DNA of 64,000 nucleotides from Alectoria sarmentosa (taxonomy: Eukaryota; Ascomycota; Lecanoromycetes; Lecanorales; Parmeliaceae), in NCBI GenBank assembly GCA_009733775.1, contig WOGZ01000106.1, positions 39,700 through 103,699 of the forward strand, written 5' to 3'. The notes under the pieces were generated by a model that did no database searches, had not been told where the DNA came from, and was given only the letters and a program-made list of their open reading frames with translations. Both the position numbers and the translations under genes were made by a program. This document shows, piece by piece, positions 23,710 through 34,091 of this stretch (the stretch's first letter is position 1; every line of letters starts with the position of its first letter).

Positions 23710-26700
23710 GGTTGGATGGGAAATGGGGATGATGTTGTGGGGATGAGGGTTATGGGGTGGGGTGGTTGTCGTTGTCCACCGACCACCAGTCGTTCTTGGA
23801 GTCCAGCGCCGGGTAGCTCTGGTGAAGTAGTATGCACGTGCAAAAGAATTCAGTAGATTTCTTGGCGGTAAACGGCAAAGGTCGTGAGAAAAGGGTCCAG
23901 CATACAGCTCATGCCACTCAGCAGTATATGTGACTCGGACCCTTTTACTAATACTTACAGTCTGTTATGCTAGCTTCGAGCCAGTTCTGATGTGCCCAAA
24001 GCACCACGTCGTCGCTCTGAAGGACCAAAAGATTTAGATATTGGATTGACGTCTCTCACAGTCATTCAAATTCCAACAGGGCTGACGCGGCTCCTCACTT
24101 GAATTTATTAAGAAGTAGAAGTAAGTAGTAGGGCCGAAAGCTTGACTCATTTAGCTGCACGGGAGGCGTTTTTTTCTAGCGCCAGGGGGACTATCCCCAT
24201 CCAAATTGTACGTCACATGCCATCTCAGCCATCAGTCTCGACTGCAACCACTTCCTCGGTAGAGCCACCAAGAATACCATCATGGGCGCCAAGGTGCCCC
24301 CCTGAACGGCTTCGAAGACGTCAGCCCTCTCGCATTTGCCTTCTGTCGCTGGCCATCTCGCGAGTCTGGACGGTGGGTGGTTGAACATGCTGAGTGTGGG
24401 CTTTTATTGCTGTTCGGGTGGTGCACAATTCCGCTTCTATCAATCATGCCTCGTGGGCCAAGCGCGGACGGCTGTTTCTCTGAGCCGTGTGGGATGTATT
24501 TTTACGCTGTTCGTTTTCGCAGAGAATCAGTCCAGTAATTTATAGGTCGTGGAAGGTATTCTATTTTAGGCGTAACGGAGGTCTGTACTAATGTCTGCAG
24601 TGTGATTGAATGAGAGATTTGTGTATTTCTTTTGACTTGTGGCCCAACACTCCATCTTTTCGTGTCCCTGGGAAGTTGAGGGAATCGCTTGCTCATTGCG
24701 CTTCTTGTAACAAACATCCTACTGCTTCTGCTACGTTGACGAGAAACGACGCTCGCATTAAGAAGATGATAAAAGTCATGTTTCAACCTCGTTTTTCAAC
24801 TTTGAAGCAAAATCTTGAAGCACAACATAATTCTGCCTGTTGTCACTTCTGCATCGCTTCTCCAGTCCATCGGAGCTGTCAGTTACTGAGGCTCAGAGAT
24901 GAAGCAATCACAGTGTGTCCTATTGCCTGGTGCGGTGATCATTCGTTCGATTGGCATTCGCTTGGCCTTAATCACGGGAAGCTTATAAGGGTTCAGCGGT
25001 TTTGGGCGCATCTATTTCGACCTTTGAGTAAAGGGCACGTTGTATTGTGGGGTAGGGCGGACTTGGGCTAACCCTGAAATGATTCAATGAAGGACGTCCT
25101 CCAACATACCTACCAAACGCAAAGACTTGTTTCCTCGAGGAAAGAAACGAAGCCAGCAGCCTAGCAAACCTTTTTTTGCAAGTTTCTGTTTGTCAATTTT
25201 ATTTGAGTCGAGAATTTGAGACTGTCTGTGACGACATGCTACGAAACCAGACCTGGTAATACCCTGAAGCAGAGACCTTTCGGCCAAGAAAAAGTTCTAA
25301 ACAAAGGACGAAAATAGTTCAACATACGTACCACTTTGGGGGCTCGTGTGTTAAACTTTCCTAGTGCCCGTGTACCTGACGTGCCTGACTAAAGGAAGCG
25401 TACGGAGCAGTAGTACCTGAAGCTGTTGACATTCGACAAGCCGTTGACAGGACTTGGAGTGCGGGATTAGGGTTGACGCGTTCGATTGGCAAATACGAGC
25501 ATCCCGTGGGGGGATGATATCTCCTCTTTTGGGCCTTGCTGTCTGTGCACTGCTCGGTACCTTGCATAATAAAATATCGACATCTGATCGAACAACTCTA
25601 GATCTAGCTAAGCTACCTGATCGTGCCTTCTTCGGAAATTTAACTGACACTAACACTTCAGCTCCATCATCCATGTCCTCCACAAGAGCGTATCTGCCTC
25701 AATTGTCAAGTGCCTCTACTCTACAAGTCAAATGCACTATCCCACCTCTTCATCATGTTGAGGGGCGAGTAAGCGCTGAGCTCGGGCCATCTCCGACACT
25801 TCGATTCAAGTCTGTTCTGTCGACATCTAGATCCCCCCTCAGCCACCTTCTGACTGTTGCGTGTGACGTGCTACCTTGTTGATCCACGTTCAGGAACGCC
25901 TCTTGTTTCCAAGAGATAGTATCGACGACAGCTTTTCTGTCAGATTTCAGCGCTTCAGACTCGCTGCAAGATCTGTATGTAGGTACAGCGGGCTCGCAAT
26001 GGAGTCGCAAAGTTGTCCTAGGCCAGGTGAGAACAACAGTCGAGATCTAGCTCGTATCTTTTCTGTTGTCCCTGATGTTTCTGCTTGCTGATTTTCGAGG
26101 TGCAAATAGGATTCTGTCTTGATTAAGTTCAACTTTCCAAATCAAATTCACGAGACAGGCTACGCATACTGTCAATTCCTGCAGGAATACATGTCTAGAC
26201 CCGCAAGCAATCGTTAGTATCCCTCCAACTTCCATGCTAATCTACCCACTCGTGAGTCCACACTTGTGGCAACGCTTCACTTCAGGTGCCCCAGCTGTAA
26301 GATTATGCTAGCTTTCCTCCACCCAGTGGTCTTGACTTGAACCTTCATGCGCTCAGACCGACGGTCGTGATCTACATTCTCAACTATCGAAGGTACCCCT
26401 CTCTTTCAACCCAGCCTAAATCTTTGATGCCGAAGATCACTACTTTCCTGGCACAGTGCACGGACAAGATCAACTCCAAATCGATAGTGCTCAAGCTCTA
26501 CGATACGTGGACAAAGGCGTTAGTCTGGTTCAGTTACGTACGACGGTCAGCTCAAGATCAGTCCAGACCAGTCTGGATCAGATCATTCATGATATAGAGT
26601 CGAGATGCCGGCGTGTATATATATTTCTTCCTTTCACCCATCTTCTTTTTCTGTACTCAGCCTACTACAATCAGTCTCACATTAAACGCCTTTTCGTTTC

Positions 26701-26797
26701 TTCCATCCTGACACTCTGTACTCAGCCTACAACAATCAGTCTCTCATTAGAGGCGTCCTACACTCTTCCAAAACTTCGAGCAATTCTCTCAACAAGC
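23710..26797. other. Gene-poor spacer, no gene seen
   Basis: Three kilobases in which frames of up to about 150 codons occur on both strands without domains, conserved motifs or a splice pattern. The last 200 bp before the WSC gene contain a 24-bp direct repeat (TGTACTCAGCCTAC followed by AACAATCAG-type sequence at about 26654 and 26717). Confidence 0.45.
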
Positions 26798-28473
26798 ATG
26801 CATCCCCTCTCTTATCTTTTAGCCGTTTCTACTGGCCTCACCCTCGTTTCAGCTCAAACAATCCAGGAAGCCGTAACTGGCTATACTTTGCTCGGATGTT
26901 ATACGGACAGTGCGGCTTCACGGGGCTTGACAGGAAATTATGATCAAGTCGCGGCTAATAATGATGCCACGTGGTGTGCGAGTTTCTGCGCCGGTACTAC
27001 CTATTTTGGACTTGAGTTCGGTAAGAATAAACCTGATGATGATCTCTGCCCTGGTTCTCGCTAATATAAGAATGCCAACTAGGCACGCAATGCTTTTGTG
27101 GCAATACCCTCGGGTCGACCAGTGTCGTAGCAGCCGACTCGAATTGCGAAGTCTCAACTTATGAGTGCTCGGGCAACAGTGCCTACTACTGCGGAGGCAA
27201 TAATTATTTTGCGGTCTACTCGGCCGACGCAGTCGTGAGCACCACCGCAACGTCCACCAAGACCGTGACTTCTACAACCACCAGCACAGCAACGGCTACA
27301 TCCACCGACGACATAACCGTTACTGCATCGGCTTCTACCGTCACCGTTACTGCATCGGCTTCCACTGTTACAGCAACGGCTTCCACTGTCACTGTCCCCC
27401 AGACCGTTACGGCATCGGCTTCCACTGTCACTGTCCCCCAGACTGTTACTGCATCGGCTTCTACCGTCATCGTTACTGCATCGGCTTCCACTGTTACAGC
27501 AACGGCTTCCACTGTCACTGTCCCCCAGACCGTTACGGCATCGGCTTCCACTGTCACTGTCCCCCAGACTGTTACTGCATCGGCTTCTACCGTCATCGTT
27601 ACTGCATCGGCTTCCACTGTTACAGCAACGGCTTCCACTGTCACTGTCCCCCAGACCGTTACGGCATCGGCTTCCACTGTCACTGTCCCCCAGACTGTTA
27701 CTGCATCGGCTTCTACCGTCACCGTTACTCCGTCGGCTTCCACTATCACTGCTACAGCCATTGATGATGTTACTATTACGGCATCAGCTTCCACTGTCAC
27801 TGCTACGGCCACTGATGATACTACTATCACGGCATCAGCTTCCACTGTCACGGTTCCCCTGACTGTCACCGCATCCGCTTCCACTGTCACTGCTACGGCC
27901 ACTGACGACGTCACTATTACGGCATCGGCTTCAACTGTTATTGTTACTGCTTCGGCTTCCACTATTACTGTCCCTCAGACTGTCACTGCATCGGGCTCCA
28001 CGGTTACGGTCCCTCAGACTGTCACTGCATCGGGCTCTACGGTTACTGTCCCTCAGACTGTCACCGGATCGGCCTCCACTGTTACTGTCTCTCAGACGGT
28101 CACTGCATCGGCATCAACTGTCACTGTATCAGCCTCGACTGTCACCGTATCCCATACCGTCACTGCATCTCAAAGTAGCTTCTCCACCTGTGCGGCGGGT
28201 TCCACAGTCACCAGCACTGCGACCAAAAGCTGTTCCGCGTCGAATGCCATCTCCACGACAACGGTGACCGCCACGCCGAGCACCACATCGGTGGCCAACG
28301 CGGTAAAAACAATCACCGTTGTCATTCCCGGCATCTTCACCGAAGTGTTCACGTACAGCACTCAGGGCGCAATTACCTGCACGGGCTTTAGCAGCAAGGT
28401 CACCGCCACTACGACGGCTACGACTACAACTACCGTGGTAGCTACTACGACTAAGATTGCCCGGCGTTGGTGA
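26798..28473 (+). CDS. Secreted WSC-domain protein with Ser/Thr repeats
   Basis: Two exons, 26798-27020 and 27083-28473, giving 537 aa. WSC domains bind carbohydrate and occur in wall stress sensors and secreted glycoproteins. A signal peptide (residues 1-19, ending LVSA) precedes the WSC domain at about 26-112, which has the expected eight cysteines; GCYTD, CFCG and CGGNNYFAVY are visible. The 62-nt intron splits the domain before the FCG motif. Residues about 115-425 are nearly all Thr, Ala, Ser and Val in TASASTVTV-type units, expected to be heavily O-glycosylated. Two cysteine-containing stretches follow. No transmembrane helix or clear GPI signal is seen at the end (TTTKIARRW), so it is probably wall-associated or secreted rather than a Wsc1-type sensor. 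Confidence 0.88.
27328..27705 (+). repeat. 126-bp coding minisatellite, three copies
   Basis: The unit beginning TCGGCTTCTACCGTCA recurs at 27328, 27454, 27580 and 27706, an exact period of 126 bp (42 codons). Copies two and three are almost identical. Shorter units continue to about 28180. Each keeps the WSC-protein frame open. Confidence 0.92.
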
Positions 28474-30647
28474 AGACTGAACGAGGCTGGGGGTGGTTTC
28501 GCAAGCTCTGAATATCCCGTCTCCGTTGAGAGGATCGATTTTCAGACTCGAAGATCGTTCAAACCGGTTGATGGATTTTTGTAAATTCCTACTCTCTTTC
28601 TCTTTCTCTTTTTTTTTCTCTCTTTTGTCGTCATGATTACTGGATTTGGGCCGAACGCAGAGATTGGAAACAGACGAAATACGCTCGCTCTAATTACGAC
28701 GAAGACGGAGGAAGAGAGGATCTGAAGAATCCTTAGGGGCATCCAATTCATAATCTCTGTAAACATTAGTATCTATGTACACTATCTCTTACTTGCGATT
28801 TCTTCGCTCTCCAAAACCGTCCAATCGTACCCGACTCCACATGCCCGAAAACCCTTCCCCTACCTAGAAACATGCAGCTTCTCCATGTATGTGTGTCCCT
28901 GCAGATGGATTTCGAATTGCCGGACGTGTGCGCACCGATGTTTTCATGGGGTTGAATAGATAGATACCAACAACAGGGACGGCGCAGGTGTCGTTCTCGG
29001 CCGCTAACGTGAATCATCGCCCAGCTCGGTAAAGTAGTCTATCTATCTACCCTTTCAACGCCATCAATCGCTTCCATTCGGCGTTGCGATCTTTACTCCC
29101 CTCTCCTCCCTCTCCTCTTTTCTCCTCTCCTCTCTTCTCCTCTCTTTTCCTCTACTCTCCTCTCCTCTCGTCCTAAGTGAGATCTGCTTCTGGCGTTCCT
29201 TGTCCAAACGAACAGTTGGCCCGGCGACAATATCTTTCTCCGGATTCGTGGGTGGCGGAAGGGCGCTTAAATAGGTTGGGAAGGTGAGAAAGCTCAATCT
29301 TTGTTGCTGTTGTTTGCTTGGCAGGAAATAATACTGGTTGCGTTTTTTGGGGTCGCTTTGTTAGAGTAGAGTGAGCCTGGCGTTGGCGAGAGCGAAGGTT
29401 GGCGGGTGAAGGGGGGGGTCTAAGTTGGGTTAGGGGAGGGGGGTCTAAGTTGGGGTCGGGATTGGGGTTTGCGTTGGGCGGGGTTGGTTTTGGGGTGCGT
29501 GGCAGTAAGGTATTCTGTGATGCAGCTGCCGTTTTTTGATTGAAGGAAATAATCTGGAGGCGAATACGCAGAAATAAATAGATAGATAGAAAGGATCGAG
29601 TGAGGTTTGAGAAGGTTCTGGCAATTGTGTTTGTTTTTGTTTGTTTTTGTGAAGATTTATTTATTTATTTATAGGGGTTGCTGTCGGGTGCGACAGGACG
29701 GTGCCAGGCGAACGTATGCACAAGGCCTGAATTTTAACCCTTCGTCCGATCGAAAAGGCACCACCCTCGATATTACTTACTTACCTCAGACAACTACTAA
29801 TCTCTCGTCGCTCTCGCTTTGGAAATATTCGAGTAATGGTGTTGTCTAGCGTGATTTTGATACACGACGATAGAGGTGAAAAAGAAGAGAAAAGAGAAAT
29901 TCATTTCGTCGTATTTCTTTTCGCTTTCAATTATCCTTTCCTCCGTTTATCTTCGTACCTTGAAATACCCATGATGAGTTGCTGTGTTCATTTCAATTCA
30001 ATCAGATACTCTTGGAAACAAATCGAAGGTAAAGATATCGGGAGCGTCTTGAATGTTGTTTCGTCTGAAGTCCGAAAGTTTGAAGACCGACGGTGCGTTA
30101 ATTCGATTGCGATGGTCGTTTATCGAAGATGTTGTTGCCGTCGTTGTCGTCGAAAACGTCGTAATCGCGCTTACGATGCGAAGAACTGTGCGAACGAACT
30201 CAACCTCTGAACCGATATGCTGAGAAGTTGTGCGGATTAAGTGGGCATCTCTCGGCTCTCCTACAGAAACAGAAGATTCGCAACCAACACCATGTACAGG
30301 TGGAACTTCCATCGCCGGCTGAAGTTGAGAAGTTTCTATCCCGAGGAGATTCTGTTTTCAATTTTCCTAGCGAATAAGGCTGCCGGCAGAGCGAGATCGA
30401 TTGGTAGCCAGATGCGTCATCTGGCATACGGAATATGCAGGACAGCAACGGCTACCGAAGCTGGTTGGGTACCGGCCTGCTGGAGATTCTCAAAATAGCG
30501 CAAGCGGATATGTACTACATATGCTGGAAAGTGGTGGTGGTGGTGGTGGGCTTTCGATCGCTGAAACGCTACAATGCTACCTCACTCTAATTTCCGCTTT
30601 CTTACTCCTTGCCAACTTCGCATCTTTCTAATCATGAGCTTAGGATC
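28474..30647. other. Intergenic, no gene seen; CT- and G-rich tracts
   Basis: Contains CTCTTTT/CTCCTCT tracts at 28590-28625 and 29095-29170 and G-rich sequence at 29410-29490. Frames at 30200-30500 on both strands lack any supporting feature. Confidence 0.5.
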
Positions 30648-31601
30648 ATGGCACTGCGCTCCTTGCCCTGGTGGTCCTACATTCTACTCCTACCACACCC
30701 TTACAATCCTATCGTCGTTTCTGCCACCACCACCGTCCATTTCTACACCGACTCTTCCTGCAAGACGCCTTACGGCACGGTGCAAACAGGCAGCGACGCT
30801 GGCGATGGCCAGTGTGGTGAATTCCCAACATCCATCAACAGTGCCAGTTCGAGCTTCATCGACGACGGCTGCTCCGGTATCTACCCCGTACCCCCTGGAG
30901 TCGCGCTCGACCGGTGCTGTACTGATTACTGTCTCCTACCAGTGACGGCCTATACGGGATCAGGTAGCCTGTTCTGCGATAACGATGCCACAAACGTCCC
31001 CACGGATCTCTGCACGGGCATGAGCATCGGCTCTTTCAGCGTGGATTGTCCGAATCTCAACGGCACGAACGATCTGGGCTACACGACGATTCTGGCATCG
31101 GTCGTGAGCTCGCGGACCTCTTCCCCAACTTCCACCTCAACGTCTACATCCTCCGTGTCGGTAACTCCGAGTTCATCCTCGCAAAAGGGTTCTGCAACGG
31201 AAACACCTCCTGCTCCGTCTTCCCCCACGACTTCTCCTCCGCCCGATGCGCCGACGTCGCCGTTACGGGATATTCCCATCTCGTCTTCGCCCACGACTTC
31301 GCCTTTGCCCGAAGTCCTGACGTCGCTGCTACTTGATATCGGCACCTCGTCTTCGACTTCTCAGCCACCGTCCTCTTCCTCGTCCTCGTCCTCATCCTCG
31401 TCCTTGTCGTCTTCTTCGTCCTCGTCCCCACCCTCGCCCTCACCCTCGCCCTCACAAGCTTCTCGAGGAAGCGGTAACGATGGCGGCTTGAGCAGCCCTT
31501 CAACCATCGCGATCGGGGTCGTCCTGCCCGGAATTGCGGTCATCGTCGCGATCATCTTTGGAGTACTTGGTGTCAAAGTATGGAGGAGGAAAGGACCGTA
31601 G
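30648..31601 (+). CDS. Ser/Pro-rich single-pass cell-surface protein
   Basis: Single exon, 317 aa. I do not recognise the family. A signal peptide (MALRSLPWW to about residue 26) leads to an extracellular part of about 125 residues with eight or more cysteines and fungal small-secreted-protein character (HFYTDSSCKTPYG; ALDRCCTDYCLLP). Residues about 145-275 are a Ser/Thr/Pro-rich stalk. A hydrophobic helix (IAIGVVLPGIAVIVAIIFGV, about 285-305) is followed by a short basic cytoplasmic end (WRRKGP). This layout is like a membrane-anchored surface protein or sensor. The start at 30648 is chosen because the signal peptide begins there; upstream in-frame codons have no ATG. Confidence 0.75.
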   Translation: MALRSLPWWSYILLLPHPYNPIVVSATTTVHFYTDSSCKTPYGTVQTGSDAGDGQCGEFPTSINSASSSFIDDGCSGIYPVPPGVALDRCCTDYCLLPVTAYTGSGSLFCDNDATNVPTDLCTGMSIGSFSVDCPNLNGTNDLGYTTILASVVSSRTSSPTSTSTSTSSVSVTPSSSSQKGSATETPPAPSSPTTSPPPDAPTSPLRDIPISSSPTTSPLPEVLTSLLLDIGTSSSTSQPPSSSSSSSSSSSLSSSSSSSPPSPSPSPSQASRGSGNDGGLSSPSTIAIGVVLPGIAVIVAIIFGVLGVKVWRRKGP

Positions 31602-32578
31602 GCGTTGGAGTATCTGCCCAACATGAACAAACGGCAGGCGTTTTACGATTATGGAGAGTTCTGGCTATAAAACTTCGAGGGTTGAGGTTTCTTTGATATG
31701 GTAGAAGCACGCTGAGTTCATTGGGGACGGTGTCAATGGTTTGGTCTTCCCGGGCAGGAGAGTAGATCGTCACCCGGAATGGTGATGGCATACTACCCTT
31801 TGATCGCAAGAACAACGCAACCGCTGAAACTCGACGGAGATGTTAAAGGAAGAGCCTTGCACGGCTATCAATTCAGGGGGTAAACCTTCTAATGTATATA
31901 TATCTGTTCTCAACGGGCACGCTTTTCGGAACTGTGTCTCTTTATAGATTAGAGCAAATCTTCAAAGCTATTAATCTCGTCCCCCGTCTCTCGATCGAAG
32001 ATGTTTCGCCGGTCGTCTACTATCGTTCCTTTGTAATTGACGACTGCGTTGTAGAGTACCGAGTTCCTGTTTCCCGAAGGTCAGTCACGCCGAGCCAAAT
32101 GCGGAGGCGAGACTGCTGACGGGGTTTCTTGGTGAGGGTTGGTTTTGGAGGCTTTTAATCTTTGTCTCAACATTTAGACACCCTTTCTTTCCTCATTATG
32201 CACCAGAGCTTTCAGAGTACATCAGGGATGGGAAATTTAATTTTGTCATATATGACACGTGATGTCAGGTCAGACCTCCCTCCCTCCCTCCCTCGTCATA
32301 TGACTGTCATATCATATCATATCATGCCCAAATGACCGCACAGCAAAAAACAAGTTGTCTGTCACATAAGTCTAATGTAAATTTGCGGGTTGAAAAGATG
32401 GGGAACCGGCTTCGGATTTTATTCACGCGCGGAATCTACTTATCTGCTTAGTCATCCATATAGGGCTGATTTCAATAATCCGAACTTTCGGAAGCAGCAC
32501 CGGAGCTTTGAAAAGTCAATCGGTGGAGTTTTGCCACCTCGATTTTTTTGAGGTGTTGCGTTGCTGGAAAGTTGAGAT
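31602..32578. other. Intergenic with short tandem repeats
   Basis: No gene seen. (CTCC)n at 32274-32294 and (ATATC)n at about 32308-32325. The rest is probably the 3' UTR of the surface protein and the HOM6 promoter. Confidence 0.55.
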
Positions 32579-34091
32579 ATGGAGACTGTCAATCAACTTT
32601 ATGTAGCCGTTGTAGGTGAGTTGCTGAGATGGTCGATTCTGTTTTTTTGATAGTGGTTTTGGGCTTGTTGTGTTGCGTTTCTTGCGGAGAAGGAAAGAAG
32701 AAAGAAAAAGAGCAGATGATTGAAGTCACAGTTGCTGTTTCTGGTCTTGTCTCATATGGATACAGAAATTCAATTGGCGGCCATTGTGATCTGGAAAGCC
32801 TTGGCACATGTTTCATGTTGTCTCTTCAAAGTCCCGCGTGCCATGTGCCCGTTTCTCTCAACCATCAGCGAAACGCTCCATCCACCATAATCTGACACAG
32901 TCCCCAGGAGCCGGTGGCGTAGGCCGCCACTTCCTCTCCCAGCTCTCGCTCCTCAGCCAGAAACTCCCCAACATCTCCCTCGTCCTCATCTCCCGCTCCA
33001 CCAAAAGCCTCCGCGCCTCCCACCGCACCACGCCCCTCTCCCTCTCAACCTGGGAAAAGGACCTCGATGCATCCACCTCGCCCCCTCTCACAGTTAAACA
33101 GACGCTCAAATTTCTAGAAGAACTGCCCGACAAGCGCGTCCTCGTCGACAACACCAGCAGCCAAGATGTCGCCGACGCTTATCCGGCGTTTCTGAAACAG
33201 GGCATCAGCGTCGTGACGCCCAACAAGAAAGCTTTCTCCAGCAGCCTGCATCTCTGGAACACCATCGTCGAATCCTCATACCGCCCTTACGACCCTTACC
33301 TCGCCCGCGGTCTCATCTACCACGAATCCTCCGTCGGCGCCGGCCTGCCCATCATCTCCACCCTCAAAGACCTCCTCCACACCGGCGATACCGTCCACCG
33401 CATCGAAGGCGTCTTCTCCGGCACCATGAGCTTCCTCTTCAACAACTTCGCCCCCCTCGAAGGCGCCGGCGGCACATGGAGCGCTCAAGTCCGAAAGGCG
33501 AAAGATGCGGGCTTCACGGAGCCGGACCCCCGCGACGATCTCAACGGCGTCGATGTTGCGAGGAAACTCGTCATCCTGGCCAGACTGGTCGGTTTGGAGG
33601 TTGAGAGCACGGACAGCTTTCCTGTGCAGTCGCTTATCCCGAAGGAGCTGGAGGGCGTCGAGAGCGGGGAGGAGTTTCTGGATCGGTTGGGTGGCTTCGA
33701 TGGGAGGATGGATGAGGTCAGGAATAAGGCGGCGAGCGAGGGGATGGTGGTGAGGTTTGTGGGGAGTGTGGATGTGCGGGGGAAGAAGCTGAAAGTGGGG
33801 TTGGAGAGGTTTGATAAGGGGCATCCGATCGCGGGGCTTGGGGGAAGCGATAATATCGTTAGCTTTTATACGGAGAGATATGGGGACAATCCGTTGGTTG
33901 TAAGGGGGGCTGGGTGAGTCGGATTTCTCTTCGCCTTTTTTCTTCGTTTCTTGAGAGCTGGTGCTGGTATGGGGGGTTATTTCCGGCATTGACAATGGCT
34001 GATTCAAATTTGTCATCACAGGGCTGGCGGTGCGGTTACGGCCATGGGCGTGACGGCCGATTTGATCAAGGTCATTCAGCGTGTCTCCTAG
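32579..34091 (+). CDS. HOM6: Homoserine dehydrogenase
   Basis: Three exons, 32579-32615, 32908-33913 and 34022-34091, giving 370 aa. The enzyme reduces aspartate 4-semialdehyde to homoserine with NAD(P)H, the branch point to threonine and methionine, in the cytosol. The nucleotide-binding GxGxxG (VAVVGAGGVG) lies at about residues 9-18 and is split by the first intron. VTPNKKAFS (about 115-123) carries the conserved lysine, GVFSGTMSFLFN is the family signature, and DPRDDLNGVDVARK holds the catalytic acidic residues and lysine. Length matches fungal enzymes. The 12-codon first exon was found by splicing a 292-nt intron, long for this window. The last exon (AGGAVTAMGVTADLIKVIQR) is typical of the family end. 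Confidence 0.95.

Noticed and set aside
22877..23856. Long frames on both strands over the CCDC174-like gene
   Set aside because: Produced by high GC content; only the 339-aa minus frame shows conserved motifs.
24610..25071. 153-codon plus-strand frame
   Set aside because: No domain, no splice partners, odd composition with many Cys/His/Trp; overlapping minus frame is equally open.
27216..27962. 248-codon minus frame with VEADAVTV repeats
   Set aside because: It is the antisense reading of the WSC-protein minisatellite.
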